DNA of 64,000 nucleotides from CAZDBA01 sp965224765 (GTDB lineage Bacteria > Planctomycetota > Planctomycetia > Pirellulales > Pirellulaceae). The notes beneath the pieces were generated by a model. The model saw nothing but the letters and a program-made list of their open reading frames with translations. It had not been told where the DNA came from and made no database searches. Location: positions 248,001 through 312,000 of the forward strand of contig CBDDAC010000025.1 of NCBI GenBank assembly GCA_965224765.1. Reading direction: 5' to 3'. Both the position numbers and the translations under genes were made by a program. Positions 53,062 to 62,369 of the stretch are shown piece by piece. Each line of letters opens with the position of its first letter. Position 1 is the stretch's first letter.

Positions 53062-54626
53062 ATGATGAAACAACTACAACAACTGGCAATGGGAAGTCTA
53101 TTGCTGATATTACTGTTGTCCAACCTGGTAACAGCGCAGAGTGATTTGCCTGAAAATGAAAAAGCCATTGCTTGTATCGATATTCGTTACGCGAAGCTTC
53201 GCGAAGGTGAGTTGGCCACAGCGGGCCAGTTGGACGAATTTTTGAACACGATGATAGAACGAGAAGGACCCGATTTGCCATTTGGGGCCGATAAGTTCGA
53301 GCGAGTTTTTGGCGCGGTCAGTGCTCCCGAGTCGATGATGAGTCTCATGCAGATGGGCGGTGCCGATGATCTCCCCATGAATTTTTTCGTGGAGATTCAT
53401 CTGAGCGACAAGGAATCGACTGACCTGTTGTTTGAGGAAATCCCAACGACGGGAACCCTTGAGAATGATGGTAAAACCTATCATGGATTGGGGCTAACCA
53501 ACGTGTTGTTGCACCGCAAGGACTCGACGACGATTGTCGTCGGGACCAAGGGGGCGAGTACTCAGACGTATTCGCAGAGGAATTGAGCGAGGTCTGGTCC
53601 CAGGCGAACGATGCTTCGATTCGAGTTGCTGTTGATATGAAAACTCGCGTTGACTTTCTTCATGAGGTCATGGAGATGATCAAGCAGGACGCTCCGCCGA
53701 TGATTGCGCCAATGATTGATGTGATTGATAACGCAGAATCGCTCAGTTTGGCAATCGATTTGGACGCGGAAGATTTTTTTGCCTTTAAGGCGATAGGGAT
53801 TGATGATAAGAACGCCGATGAACTTCGCGGAGTTCTCGATGGTTTGCTGGGGATGGCCAAGATGGCATCCAGTCGCGAGATTGAAATGATGAAGGAGGAA
53901 TCTCCAGCGACCGCAGATGTGTTTGAGACGTTGATGGAGTCAATGCGGGCAACGGGGGAAGGTCGAAATGTGGACTTGGTTCTCAAAAAGCCCGAGGGGT
54001 TGGGAGATGCAGTTCTGGAGTTGGTGACTAATGCTCGTAAGGCGGCGATTCGAAATACCAAGCTAAATCGTTTTCGCCAGGTCGTTTTGGCAGCACACAA
54101 CTTCGAATCAGCGATGCGGAAATTGCCTTTTGACGTGGAGGCCAACGGCCAAATGCACGAATCTCTCAGTTGGCGATCGGCGTTGCTGCCATACATGGAA
54201 GAGAACGCTCTCTACGATCAATTGGATCTTGAACAAGCCGTTGACAGCGAAGCCAACGAGTTCGCCAATTCCAAGATGCCGGAAGTATTTGGGGAGGATG
54301 GACAGAATACTGACGTCGTTGGCATCAAGCCCGATAAGATTCCGAAAAGCTTCGCGAGCATTAGGGATGGGACTTCGAATACGATCATGGTCCTCGAGTA
54401 TCCCGCGGGAATGCCCTGGTTGGAACGGAACGATTTGACGATCGATGAAGCGGTTGAATTATTCAAGTCGTTAGAAGAAGGGGAAAGTCTGGTGGCAGGT
54501 TTCTATGACGGCAGCGTGTATTACCTGAACGCCGGGATTGATGAAACGTTGTTGAGGAAGCTGCTTGACCCGGACGACGGCGAAGTCATCGACTGGGACG
54601 AGTTGGATCGTTGGTCGGGACGATAG
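53062..54626 (+). CDS. DUF1559-type planctomycete protein, one-base shift
   Basis: It starts MMKQLQQLAMGSLLLILLLS (signal peptide). The first frame ends at 53586 after odd residues. The second frame starts in the middle of a sensible sequence (EEL then SEVWSQANDASIRVAV) and ends at 54626. A one-base shift at the G-run 53550-53554 joins them, giving about 521 residues. The C-terminal part has the DUF1559 pattern (FRQVVLAAHNFESAMRKLPF, LSWRSALLPYMEENALYD, SIRDGTSNTIMVLEY). DUF1559 proteins are expanded in Planctomycetes and many have pilin-like N-termini; this one has a long added domain before it. Function unknown. Confidence 0.85.
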
Positions 54627-54659
54627 CGGAAATCGCTGTGACGATTTTGATGTTCAATA

Positions 54660-54694
54660 GAAAAAGCCGAAGTCAATCTGACTTCGGCTTTTCT
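54660..54694. terminator. Bidirectional intrinsic terminator
   Basis: A perfect 14-bp stem, AAAAGCCGAAGTCA/TGACTTCGGCTTTT (54662-54675 and 54679-54692), with a 3-nt loop has A and T flanks usable in both directions. It separates the DUF1559 gene from convergent msrB. Confidence 0.92.
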
Positions 54695-54720
54695 TGTTGG
54701 TTGGTTGCAGGGAAAGGTTT

Positions 54721-55290
54721 TTACTTGTCCGTCTCTTCCTCAAACTTCAGCGACGCGGAATTGATGCAGTATCGAAGACCTGTCGGCTCGGGGCCATCAT
54801 CAAAGACGTGTCCCAAGTGAGCTTCGCAGCGTTTGCAGTGGACTTCGGTTCGAACGCTTAAAAAGGATCGATCCTCCTTGCTCTCAATATTTCCTGGAGC
54901 GATGGGTTGCCAGTAGCTCGGCCAACCCGTGCCCGATACGAATTTGGTTTCACTGTCGAAAAGTGGCAGGTCGCAGCAGACGCAGCGGTAGACGCCTTCG
55001 CCTTTGTGATCCCAGTATTTTCCCGTTTTCGCTCGTTCGGTACCATGCTTTCGCGCCACCTTAAATTGCATCGGTTCGAGTATTGCTTTCCACTCGGCAT
55101 CGGTTTGAGGCAACTCAACCTCGGCGGTGGGGTCGTCACGTTTGTCGAGATCCTGATCGGCGGGTTGTTGGTCTTGCTGCATCGCCTTTTCCTTTTCAGA
55201 GATTCGTTTGGCAGAATTTTGGCTGTTGGTGTAGGAGTAGACGCCAAATCCGATTGCGGCCACAACCGCAACAATCAATATCTTGTTCAT
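54721..55290 (-). CDS. msrB: Peptide-methionine (R)-S-oxide reductase, membrane anchored
   Basis: This 189-residue protein has an N-terminal anchor (ILIVAVVAAIGFGVYSYT), a hydrophilic linker and a complete MsrB domain: zinc-binding CxxC pairs (CVCC and CKRC), GTGWPSYWQPI, AHLGHVFDDGPEPTG and the catalytic cysteine in RYCINS. It reduces methionine-R-sulfoxide in proteins. The anchor places it outside the cytoplasm, so it needs an exported electron donor. Its start overlaps the stop of the DUF1499 gene (ATGA), so the two are one operon. Confidence 0.95.
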   Translation of the reverse strand: MNKILIVAVVAAIGFGVYSYTNSQNSAKRISEKEKAMQQDQQPADQDLDKRDDPTAEVELPQTDAEWKAILEPMQFKVARKHGTERAKTGKYWDHKGEGVYRCVCCDLPLFDSETKFVSGTGWPSYWQPIAPGNIESKEDRSFLSVRTEVHCKRCEAHLGHVFDDGPEPTGLRYCINSASLKFEEETDK

Positions 55291-55773
55291 TGTATGAACC
55301 TTTCAGAAATCGTTTTCATTCGTCTCCGATTCGCACCCAGGTCAGAATAGCCGACGCGCGATGCACTGCGGAAATCAATCTTACTGTTATTTGGATCAAT
55401 CAAAAACTCAACGTCATCGACGTAGCGGAATACTAGGGAGGTGAATTCGACATACAAGTAGTTTTCTGTTTGATTGATGATTTTTGAACCGGGCATCGAG
55501 TTGATAACAGCAAGCAACTTCTGCACGGCTGCCTCTGAGGATCCTTGAAACTCGATAGGTTCCATTTTGTGGGAGGTTTTTTTTGCCGTTGAAGAAACAC
55601 CGTTGGGAGTGTCGGGACACGCCGTCAGTTTTCCCCGCAACGATTCCGAGGTTTTCTGGACGCTTGGCGGTCCAACTTAAGGCAAACATTAGTATTCCGC
55701 CAATCAACAAAAGTTGGATCAGCCGTCGCTTCCAACGAAATTTGAATTTGGGGATTACTTCGTCTTTTTCCAT
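55287..55773 (-). CDS. DUF1499 protein with membrane anchor, one-base shift
   Basis: The first frame reads MEKDEVIPKFKFRWKRRLIQ, then the anchor (LLLIGGILMFALSW) and LGIVAGK before going wrong. The second frame carries the DUF1499 core (KLTACPDTPNGVSS, LYVEFTSLVFRYVDDVEFLI, ASRVGYSDLGANRRRM). A four-A run (plus-strand T-run 55629-55632) must lose one A to join them, giving 161 residues. The start has AGAGGA about 8 nt upstream. The conserved Cys of CPDTPN is present. It is coupled with msrB; function unknown. Confidence 0.85.
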
Positions 55774-56154
55774 CAAGTTTCCTCTCGACCAAGCCTAAGC
55801 CAGGATTGTGTGAGTTGACGCGGCGGGAATGGGTCCGAAAGTGGCCCTTCGGGGGCAATTTTCCATAAACCGATCTTTGTCGTTATTGTCAACAATAATT
55901 GTCCAGTCTTCGAGTCGGTCAAATCAATTCGCTGGACCTTTTTGACGTTTTTTGATCAGCCATACTTACGTCCGTTCCCGGATTGGGGTCGCTTATTCCC
56001 AATATTTTATGGAGACCGTTGTTTTGGGGGGGGCGGTGCGTGTTAACCGAAAATTAGTGACGTTGCGGCTGCAAAACCAAATTCACGAAGGTACAATCCA
56101 AGAGATCTTTCTGTCTGCTAGACCAAATTGAAGCCACACTACTTTGAGTTTGCT
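55774..56154. other. Intergenic region, divergent promoters
   Basis: No gene is seen. It lies between the DUF1499/msrB operon and the PEP-CTERM gene, which are divergent. A run of G residues (56026-56034) and AT-rich stretches are the only notable features. Confidence 0.5.
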
Positions 56155-56805
56155 ATGAAAATTTCGTTCATCTTCGCATCGGCCTTGCTTGTCTTTAGCG
56201 CTGCAATTTCAAACGCTGATGTTGTTCAAGTGTTCGAGACAGACTCAACCGCTGGATTTGCCGCGGCTGGCAACTCCTACTCGCGTGCATTGAACGGATT
56301 GGTTGCAGACGGTGTAACTTTTGATGCGACACTGACAATCACTGGATTTGATTCAGGTTTGGCTGCTCAAGATGTTAATGTTGCAAGTACTGGAGTCGGT
56401 GTTGAGGGAATTGGCAGTGACTTGGTGAACGATGGTGAACGCATGAATTTTATGATGCTGGTCTCCAATGAGATTGGTGGCACAGTGACGTTTAACGGAT
56501 TCACTGAGATTGATTTCAATTTTCTTTCGACTCCCGATTCTGCCGTTCTGAGTCTTGATAATTCGGAGTTGTCCGCTAACTTTTTCTCGACTTCGACGAC
56601 CGTCGATATGGTTGATATTTCTGGTACGAGCCCGACAGACTTCTGGGCGATTGCCGTGTTGGGCACAACAGCGTCAGTGGAAAATAGTTTTCGAATCAAG
56701 GAAGTCTCGGCTCGATTTACTGGTGTCGCTTCGGTTCCTGAACCAGGAACTTTTGGAGTCTTGGCTCTCAGTGCGATTTGCCTGGTTCGTCGTCGACGAC
56801 GCTAA
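56155..56805 (+). CDS. PEP-CTERM sorting-domain protein
   Basis: This 216-residue protein starts at ATG 56155, with signal peptide SFIFASALLVFSAAISNA. The body is a secreted, beta-rich, Ser/Thr/Asp-rich domain without cysteine. The C-terminus has the sorting signal VPEPGTFGVLALSAICLV then RRRRR, the PEP-CTERM tripartite motif (Pro-Glu-Pro, helix, Arg cluster) recognised by exosortase. The protein should be cleaved and displayed or secreted into an extracellular matrix. A terminator follows. Confidence 0.92.
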   Translation: MKISFIFASALLVFSAAISNADVVQVFETDSTAGFAAAGNSYSRALNGLVADGVTFDATLTITGFDSGLAAQDVNVASTGVGVEGIGSDLVNDGERMNFMMLVSNEIGGTVTFNGFTEIDFNFLSTPDSAVLSLDNSELSANFFSTSTTVDMVDISGTSPTDFWAIAVLGTTASVENSFRIKEVSARFTGVASVPEPGTFGVLALSAICLVRRRRR

Positions 56806-56830
56806 GTCCCGTTGAGCTCAATTGAAATAC

Positions 56831-56859
56831 AAGCGAAGCATTGGTGCTTCGCTTTTTTT
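56831..56859 (+). terminator. Intrinsic terminator of the PEP-CTERM gene
   Basis: A 10-bp stem, AAGCGAAGCA/TGCTTCGCTT, with a TTGG loop is followed by five more T. Confidence 0.9.
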
Positions 56860-56931
56860 GTGCGCTTTTGGTTTTGAGTTCTGTCCGAAGCTCCGCACTT
56901 GCAACGGATTTGTCGGCCACTGGCCGCAAAC

Positions 56932-56956
56932 GGGAGGTTGAGGCTCCTGCCGAAAC
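56932..56956 (+). repeat. Dispersed repeat R1, consensus copy
   Basis: GGGAGGTTGAGGCTCCTGCC continues GAAAC; identical in its core to the copies at 38584 and 38806. Confidence 0.88.
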
Positions 56957-57260
56957 ATGATTGTTTTTGGCCACATCTCCCACACTTCTTGCTGGTGTAA
57001 TTCGTTATTGGCGAATTGGGAGCTGCACCGAATGAACTCGTCTTGAACGAAACGGTTTGGTGTCTGCCTTGCCAGATATTGTCGATGTCAAAGCGATTGT
57101 GACAGCGGGCGGGATTGTAGGCGGGAAAACGGGGGCAACGATTAGGCGGCGCGATGAGCTTGGTCTGACGTGTTGGCCGAAAAAACTCGATCAAGATATT
57201 GGTACACACTGGTTTCTTATTTTTCGGATGGCTCGACACATGCGAATACTTTGGATGTTG

Positions 57261-57761
57261 TTACCAATCACCTGCGTAGCGAGTTTCGTAAGGCTGGCTG
57301 TCTTGGCAAAGCATCTCAAAGCAGCGTTTGGCGATTTGCCGAATGTGGAGTTGGTCGTGAACTACCCAAGACGCGAACAAGTCACCAGCTCGTAACGGGC
57401 CGATCCGAGGGTGTTGATAGGAGGAGTCCCAGTCAGGTGAAACCAGTGAATCGAGCCATTCCAATGAATCAGCTCGTTCCTTGAGGACATCATCTGAGTT
57501 CTTTTCATTGAATTTTTCGGCAACGACGATTCCTTCTGGATCGTAGTTTGGCCATGGGCGGTTAGGATCTTCGAGGGTTGATCGACAACGGAGTCGAAAG
57601 TCTTGTTGTTCCTCAGCCAGCATATGACCAAGGATTTCAAGGACGGACCAGTTCCCGCTGAGGGGCTTCCAGCGAACCTGTTGGTCGGTCAAGCCTCCGA
57701 CCATTGCCGGTAGAACATCCACTGTGCGGCGAAGAAAGGCGATCTGAGCGGCTGGATCCAT
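57261..57761 (-). CDS. DinB-like metal-dependent four-helix protein
   Basis: This 166-residue protein has the DinB/YfiT four-helix pattern with three spaced histidines: GHMLAEE, ASWVVHDQLHIRQI. These form a divalent metal site. The N-terminus MDPAAQIAFLRRTVDVLPAM fits the first helix and KPLSGNWSVLEILGH is the family's typical second motif. Members act as thiol transferases or hydrolases; the substrate here is unknown. Confidence 0.85.
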   Translation of the reverse strand: MDPAAQIAFLRRTVDVLPAMVGGLTDQQVRWKPLSGNWSVLEILGHMLAEEQQDFRLRCRSTLEDPNRPWPNYDPEGIVVAEKFNEKNSDDVLKERADSLEWLDSLVSPDWDSSYQHPRIGPLRAGDLFASWVVHDQLHIRQIAKRCFEMLCQDSQPYETRYAGDW

Positions 57762-57851
57762 TAGGTATATTCCAGTTGAACTTGCGATTGATCAATGCGA
57801 CTTTTATCATCTCAGTTTCAAATCAAAATGGCAAACCCTTAGAAGGACGTC

Positions 57852-58769
57852 ATGAAAGAAAGTAAGTTCATCTGGTTCAACGGCAAGATGGTTCCCTGGC
57901 AAGAGGCTCAGGTGCACGTAATGACTCACGCGTTGCACTACGGAAGCAGCGTGTTTGAGGGATTGCGTTGCTATGAGACGACAGGCGGTCGGGCACTGTT
58001 TCGGCTGGAGGCCCATACTCGGCGACTGTTGGATTCTGCAAAGATGTATCGGATGCAAATTGAGTATTCCGCGGCCGATTTGAATGCCGCTCAGATCGAC
58101 TTGATTGTTCAGAACGATTTGAAAAGTGCTTACGTTCGTCCCTTGATCTTTCGGGGTCCTGGTTCGATTGCAGTGGCTCCCGGGGATGCCTGTCCGATCG
58201 AAGTTATCATTGCTGCGTTTGAGTTTGGTGCCTATCTGGGCAAAGAAGGTTTGGAGAACGGGATTGATACCTGCGTTTCTTCTTGGCAGCGCATCGGCAG
58301 TGCGACCAATCCGGCGCTTAGTAAGGCGGGAGGTCATTACTTGAACGCGTATCTCATTGGAGAGGAAGCGCGTCGCAATGGTTTTGACGAAGGTATCTCG
58401 GTGAATTCTTGTGGGTTGATCAGTGAAGGTTCCGCGGAAAACTTGTTTTTGATTCGCGATGGTGTGGTCTTTACTCCGCCGCTTTCCGCTGCGATTCTTG
58501 GTGGGATAACACGTGATGCGGCGATGGTACTTGCCAAAGATCTGGGGTACGAAGTCGTTGAAAAAGATATGCCGCGTGAGTTGCTTTACACTGCCGACGA
58601 AATATTTCTAACCGGCACTGCAGCCGAAGTGACGCCGGTCCGAAGTGTCGATCGGTTGCCGGTCGGTGAAGGTCGTCCGGGGCCAATTACCAAGGCGATC
58701 CAATCGGCGTTCTTTGGCTTGTTTGATGGGACCACCGAGGATAAGTGGAATTGGTTGACGCAGGTTTGA
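57852..58769 (+). CDS. ilvE: Branched-chain amino acid aminotransferase
   Basis: This 305-residue fold-type IV PLP enzyme begins MKESKFIWFNGKMVPWQEAQ. Key motifs are HYGSSVFEGLRCYE, RPLIFRG, the PLP lysine region SKAGGHYLNAYL and EGSAENLFLIRDG. It transfers amino groups for valine, leucine and isoleucine. Size and motifs match IlvE. It precedes hisA by about 160 nt on the same strand. Confidence 0.94.
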   Translation: MKESKFIWFNGKMVPWQEAQVHVMTHALHYGSSVFEGLRCYETTGGRALFRLEAHTRRLLDSAKMYRMQIEYSAADLNAAQIDLIVQNDLKSAYVRPLIFRGPGSIAVAPGDACPIEVIIAAFEFGAYLGKEGLENGIDTCVSSWQRIGSATNPALSKAGGHYLNAYLIGEEARRNGFDEGISVNSCGLISEGSAENLFLIRDGVVFTPPLSAAILGGITRDAAMVLAKDLGYEVVEKDMPRELLYTADEIFLTGTAAEVTPVRSVDRLPVGEGRPGPITKAIQSAFFGLFDGTTEDKWNWLTQV

Positions 58770-58930
58770 TGCTTGCGACAAAAATGCAAAGTTGTATTGT
58801 GCGGTTGTTTATGTTTTCCTCGTTTACGTGACCGCTAAAGCCATTGTGCGTCGAGTCAAGTACTTGCGATTGGTGCACCGGTCTGCGATATTCAATAGAT
58901 GATGAATTTGGCGAAACCGGCGGAGACTCG

Positions 58931-59671
58931 ATGAAAATATGGCCAGCCATTGACATTCGAACAGGTCAGTGTGTTCGTTTGGTACAGGGCGACTATGAAC
59001 GTCAAACAACTTATGGAACCAATCCCGCGGACATGGCGCTTCGGTGGGTGAATGATGGCGCTCAGGTTTTGCATGTCGTCGATTTGGACGGTGCAAAAGG
59101 AGACCTTTCTGAAACGGGTCAGTCTTTAAATCGAGATGCCATCGCGAAAATCCTTGACACGTGCGAGGTGCCTTGCCAGATCGGTGGAGGGATTCGCGAC
59201 AAAGCTGCCATCGTTGATTATCTGGAGATGGGTGCGCAACGCGTTGTCATTGGCACTCGGGCAATTACTGACCCTGAGTGGCTGGGTCGTGTAGCCGAGG
59301 AATTCCCCCAGCGTTTGGCGGTCAGCATTGACGCAAGAGATGGACGTGTCGCAACTGACGGATGGCAAAAAACGAGTGATGTATCGGCGATTGAATTCGC
59401 TCAGCAAATCTCTCAAGCTGCGATCGGAGCGATTATTTATACCGACATCGCCAAAGACGGCATGTTGGGGGGGCCAAATTTCGAGGCGATGCAGGAAATG
59501 GCGCAAGCGACCGCGATTCCCGTGATTGCATCGGGAGGAGTTACCACAATACAAGACATTGAAAAACTAGCGACAATGGGGTTGAGTGGATGCATCATTG
59601 GTCGAGCTCTTTATGAAGGGCGTATGACTTTGCCAGATGCATTGAATGCAAGTAACCCGGTTGCCGGTTAA
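58931..59671 (+). CDS. hisA: Phosphoribosylformimino-AICAR ribotide isomerase
   Basis: This 246-residue TIM barrel starts at MKIWPAIDIRTGQCVRLVQG. It has the catalytic Asp in AIDIR, then HVVDLDGAKG, CQIGGGIRD, TDIAKDGMLGGPN and ASGGVTTIQDI. It opens the ribose ring in histidine biosynthesis. The in-frame extension to 58844 lacks family character. It is not in a larger histidine operon here, which is common in Planctomycetes. Confidence 0.96.
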   Translation: MKIWPAIDIRTGQCVRLVQGDYERQTTYGTNPADMALRWVNDGAQVLHVVDLDGAKGDLSETGQSLNRDAIAKILDTCEVPCQIGGGIRDKAAIVDYLEMGAQRVVIGTRAITDPEWLGRVAEEFPQRLAVSIDARDGRVATDGWQKTSDVSAIEFAQQISQAAIGAIIYTDIAKDGMLGGPNFEAMQEMAQATAIPVIASGGVTTIQDIEKLATMGLSGCIIGRALYEGRMTLPDALNASNPVAG

Positions 59672-59746
59672 GGAGCGTTTTCTGAGAAAGCGATTGCCTG
59701 GATGGCACATTCAACAATTTGAACTTGTTTTTTGCGAGGACTGACA

Positions 59747-61828
59747 ATGGCTACCCCAGAAATCTTCCGAAACATTGTGCTTTGCGGTCATGGGTCATCT
59801 GGAAAGACGACCATGGCCGACAACTTTCTGGTGCTGACCGAGACGGTTAGCGGGACTCCAAGTGTTGATGACGGGTCCAGTATTTGTGACTTTGATCCAG
59901 AAGAGAAACACCACAAGTATTCGATTGAAGCCGCTCAGACTCATTTTCAGCATAACGGAAAACACTTTAACGTTTGTGATACGCCCGGCTATCCAGACTT
60001 TGTCGGCCAAGCGATTGGTTGCATGGCTGGTGCCGACACAGCCTTGATCGTCGTCAACGCACATTCGGGGATTGAGGTTAATACTCGGCGAGTGTTCAAA
60101 GAAGCAGAAGCAGCAGGACTCGGTCGCATGATCGTCATCAACAAGATGGACGACGAAAATGTTGACTTCGAAGGATTGGTCGGCAGTATTCGCGAGATGT
60201 GGGGAACTCAATGCGTGTTGCTCAATGTGCCCGTTGGTAAGGGCCCCGATTTCAAGAGCGTAATCAGTACCTTGAATGTGCCAGCTGACGTTTCGGGTGC
60301 CTTGATGGATCCCCGGGCGATAAGTGAACCGCTGATCGAGTCCATAATCGAAGTCGACGACGAAGTCATGGAACGCTATTTCGAAGGCACTCAGCCGACG
60401 GAGGCTGAGTTGTCGCGACTGATTGTTCAAGCAGTCAAGCAGGGCAGTTTGATTCCGATCGTTTGTTGTAGTGCAAGAACAAAAGTCGGCTTGTCTGAAG
60501 TGCTTGATGCTGTCGCAATGTGTGGCCTGTCCCCTTTGGATCTTACTCGTACCGATGCAGCTGGAAATGAAATCAAGCCAGACGCCAACGGTGAATTGGT
60601 GGGGCGAGTTTTTCGGACTCGAATTGATCCCTTTGTTCAGAAGTTGAGTTTTATCCGAATTCTTTCGGGGACCCTGAAACGAGATGCGACCGTTCCTTGT
60701 TCAACGGCTCGAAAGGGAATCAAGATAGGGCAGTTGCTCTCCGTTCAGGGCGAGGCGACCGAGCAAATTGACGACGCGGGCCCCGGCAGTATCGTTGCGG
60801 TTGCAAAAATGGATGATTTGCATACGGGTTCGATCCTTGGTGAAGTCGAACTAAAACCGATCAAATTTCCGACTCCGATGGTGGGGTTTGCCGTTGCTCC
60901 AAAAACGCGAGGCGACGAAACAAAGCTTTCTGGAGCACTGCACAAGATTGTCGAAGAGGATCCGACGTTTCACCTAGAGCGAGACGCTCAAACCAAAGAG
61001 TTGGTGATGACCGGAATGAGTGAACTGCATTTGAATGTGATTCAAGAGCGATTGATTCGTCGCGACAATCTCGAAGTCGAAACCAAGCCACCGCGCATTG
61101 CGTTTCGTGAAACGATTCAGACTCCCGCAGATGGCAGTTATCGTCACAAAAAGCAATCGGGTGGTCGTGGTCAGTTTGGCGAAGTGCATATCCGAATGAA
61201 GCCCCTGCCGCGTGGGACCAATATCGAAGAGTACGCTACCAAAAAGAATTTCAATTCACTCAAGGAGTATCATTACGACGAGAAAGCCAATTTTCTATGG
61301 GTCGATTCGGTCGTGGGTGGTTCGATCCCCGGTAATTTCATGCCAGCGATTGGCAAGGGATTCTCAGAGCGAATCGTGGGTGGTGTGATCGCGGGTTATC
61401 CCGTGCAGGATCTTTGTGTTGAGGTTCATTTCGGGAAATACCATCAAGTGGATAGTAGCGAAGCGGCATTCAAGATGGCCGCGAAGCATGCCTTCAGAGA
61501 GGTCTTTGAGAAAGCGAAGCCGAGCCTGCTGGAGCCTGTTGTTCACATGGATATAACCATTCCCGAAGCCAACGTGGGTGATGTCTACAGTGATATGTCC
61601 AGCCGTGGAGGGCGGGTTTCTGGTAGTGACGTCGCAGGGGGAAAATTTACGACGGTGCATGTGGAGGTCCCGCTTCGCGAAGTTACAACGTATTCCAGAT
61701 CGCTGTCCAGTATGACGGGTGGGCTGGGGAGTTACTCCATGGAGTTTAGTCATTATGATGTGATGCCCGGCAACGTCATGCAGGATGTGATCGCCAAGGC
61801 GACGCTCAGTGAAGACGAAGATGAGTAG
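59747..61828 (+). CDS. fusA: Elongation factor G-like translational GTPase
   Basis: This 693-residue protein starts at ATG 59747 with GAGG 8 nt upstream. GTPase motifs are GHGSSGKTT (P-loop), DTPGYPDF (G3) and NKMD (G4). Domains II-V follow, with the usual KKQSGGRGQFGEVHI in domain IV and a C-terminal VPLREVTTYSR...LGSYSMEFSHY. The switch I region is EEKHHKYSIEA rather than the classic ERGITI, which marks the EF-G-2-like/tetracycline-resistance-like paralogue group, not the main fusA product. It may serve a special role in ribosome recycling or stress. Confidence 0.9.
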   Translation: MATPEIFRNIVLCGHGSSGKTTMADNFLVLTETVSGTPSVDDGSSICDFDPEEKHHKYSIEAAQTHFQHNGKHFNVCDTPGYPDFVGQAIGCMAGADTALIVVNAHSGIEVNTRRVFKEAEAAGLGRMIVINKMDDENVDFEGLVGSIREMWGTQCVLLNVPVGKGPDFKSVISTLNVPADVSGALMDPRAISEPLIESIIEVDDEVMERYFEGTQPTEAELSRLIVQAVKQGSLIPIVCCSARTKVGLSEVLDAVAMCGLSPLDLTRTDAAGNEIKPDANGELVGRVFRTRIDPFVQKLSFIRILSGTLKRDATVPCSTARKGIKIGQLLSVQGEATEQIDDAGPGSIVAVAKMDDLHTGSILGEVELKPIKFPTPMVGFAVAPKTRGDETKLSGALHKIVEEDPTFHLERDAQTKELVMTGMSELHLNVIQERLIRRDNLEVETKPPRIAFRETIQTPADGSYRHKKQSGGRGQFGEVHIRMKPLPRGTNIEEYATKKNFNSLKEYHYDEKANFLWVDSVVGGSIPGNFMPAIGKGFSERIVGGVIAGYPVQDLCVEVHFGKYHQVDSSEAAFKMAAKHAFREVFEKAKPSLLEPVVHMDITIPEANVGDVYSDMSSRGGRVSGSDVAGGKFTTVHVEVPLREVTTYSRSLSSMTGGLGSYSMEFSHYDVMPGNVMQDVIAKATLSEDEDE

Positions 61829-61960
61829 ACAGGTCAGATCCAGTTGAATCAGTCTTGTTGAACCACCAACGAAGAATGCATAACGCAAGTCGCGAGATTA
61901 TCGACCGAACAAGCATCCCGGGAGTTGGCGCCGATAGATTGCGCCCATGAAATATAACTA

Positions 61961-62350
61961 ATGAAAATTCTTAATTTTGCGATTGCGGCGCTGTGCTTTT
62001 TGTTTGCCGGTTTTCAATACAATGATCCCGACCCCACGCTTTGGATTGTGATTTATGGGGCCGTTGGTGTTTTGGCCCTGTGTGCCGCGATGGGAAAGCA
62101 TTGGCTGCCAGCAACTGCGCTACTTGCTGCGGTTTGCATTTATTTGTTGGGAACTTGTCACGACGGGTTTGTTGAGTTCATGACGAATGAAGATGGCCAG
62201 ACGATTGCCAATCCGATGAGCGACGACCAGCCTTATGTCGAAGTGTTTCGCGAATTTGGTGGTTTGATGATCGCGCTGGTCTTTTTGTCTGTGATCGCCT
62301 GGACAGGTGGTTGTTGCCGAAAGAGTGACGTGTCACAGAAGTTTGGCTGA
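61961..62350 (+). CDS. TMEM220-like membrane protein
   Basis: This 129-residue protein has four hydrophobic segments. The first begins MKILNFAIAALCFLFAGFQY followed by NDPDPTLWIVIYGAVGV, the pattern of the transmembrane family 220. A loop with GTCHDGFVEFMTNEDG joins the last helices. Function unknown in bacteria. Confidence 0.82.
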   Translation: MKILNFAIAALCFLFAGFQYNDPDPTLWIVIYGAVGVLALCAAMGKHWLPATALLAAVCIYLLGTCHDGFVEFMTNEDGQTIANPMSDDQPYVEVFREFGGLMIALVFLSVIAWTGGCCRKSDVSQKFG

Positions 62351-62369
62351 AAGTCGTAGGGTTTGGCGG

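Larger units (their letters stand above)
56806..57260. other. Intergenic region with an R1 repeat
   Basis: No convincing gene. It contains the terminator, one R1 copy and unclear frames on both strands near 57057-57239. Confidence 0.5.
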
